Source: Chitinophagaceae bacterium (GTDB lineage: Bacteria; Bacteroidota; Bacteroidia; Chitinophagales; Chitinophagaceae). Taken from it: 5,456 nt of DNA. Under the pieces are notes generated by a model. The model ran no database searches. It was given only the letters and a program-made list of their open reading frames with translations, and had not been told where the DNA came from. Within the stretch, counting starts at the first letter, position 1; each line of letters starts with the position of its first letter. The stretch lies in NCBI GenBank assembly GCA_003526435.1, contig DPWF01000149.1:1-5456 (forward strand), read 5' to 3'. Shown one piece after another: positions 5,190 through 5,456 of this stretch. A program made the position numbers and the translations under genes.

Positions 5190-5456
5190 ATGGCACTTAA
5201 GAAGTACAAACCGATGACAGCCGGCACACGCTGGAGAATCGGAAACGCTTATGCTGAGATCACTACCAACAAGCCGGAGAAGAGCTTATTGGAGCCTCAA
5301 AAAAAGACTGCTGGACGTAACTTTCAGGGTCGTCGCGCAATGCGTTATATGGGTGGTGGTAGCAAACAACACTACCGTATCATCGATTTCAAAAGAAACA
5401 AAAGAGATATTGCTGCTACAGTAGTATCTATTGAATACGATCCAAACCGTACTGCA
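5190..5456 (+). CDS. rplB: 50S ribosomal protein L2 (uL2), N-terminal part
   Basis: Cut by the right edge after 89 codons; the full family length is about 275 residues, so the frame continues beyond the window. The product begins [20 protein letters not shown] and contains [20 protein letters not shown] (42-61), [16 protein letters not shown] (63-78) and IEYDPNRTA at the cut. uL2 is a core 23S rRNA binding protein needed for subunit joining and peptidyl transferase assembly. The usual GGGHK motif reads GGGSK here, with Ser58 in place of His. The ATG at 5190 is preceded by a purine-rich, A-dominated stretch (GCAAAAGAAAAGAAA) without a true Shine-Dalgarno sequence. It is the fifth gene of the operon, 120 bp after rplW. 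Confidence 0.97.
   Translation, partial: MALKKYKPMTAGTRWRIGNAYAEITTNKPEKSLLEPQKKTAGRNFQGRRAMRYMGGGSKQHYRIIDFKRNKRDIAATVVSIEYDPNRTA

Overview
The window looks like chromosomal DNA of a Bacteroidota bacterium, probably of the Chitinophagaceae or a related family. Three things point there. The S10-operon proteins resemble Bacteroidota versions. No gene start has a Shine-Dalgarno sequence, and five of the six starts have A at -3. The promoter-like boxes ahead of the ribosomal genes match the Bacteroidota form TAnnTTTG with an upstream TTG. The genus cannot be named from sequence reading alone.

Layout: positions 1-55 hold a tandem 7-bp repeat cut by the window edge. It abuts the stop codon of a large minus-strand gene (57-2525) for a polytopic O-antigen ligase/polymerase-type membrane protein with a C-terminal TPR region. 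A divergent intergenic region (2526-2830) carries two candidate plus-strand promoters. From 2831 to the right edge runs the start of the S10 ribosomal protein operon in canonical order: rpsJ (uS10), rplC (uL3), rplD (uL4), rplW (uL23) and rplB (uL2, cut by the window end). The str-operon genes that commonly precede rpsJ are not found upstream; the neighbour is the divergent envelope gene.

The ribosomal proteins form one presumed co-transcribed unit of 30S and 50S components. The minus-strand gene belongs to envelope polysaccharide or glycoprotein assembly and has no evident functional link to them.

The least ordinary parts are the gaps. The rpsJ-rplC gap is 332 bp, unusually long for this operon, has no convincing promoter of its own, and contains several hairpins, the last ending 5 nt before the rplC start. 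The rplW-rplB gap (120 bp) contains two imperfect inverted copies of a roughly 26-nt palindromic element around a third hairpin, a layout like paired REP elements. These are the best candidates for something undescribed: either regulatory RNA within a ribosomal protein operon, or mobile palindromic repeats that have settled there. No defence system, phage gene, CRISPR array or secretion locus is visible.
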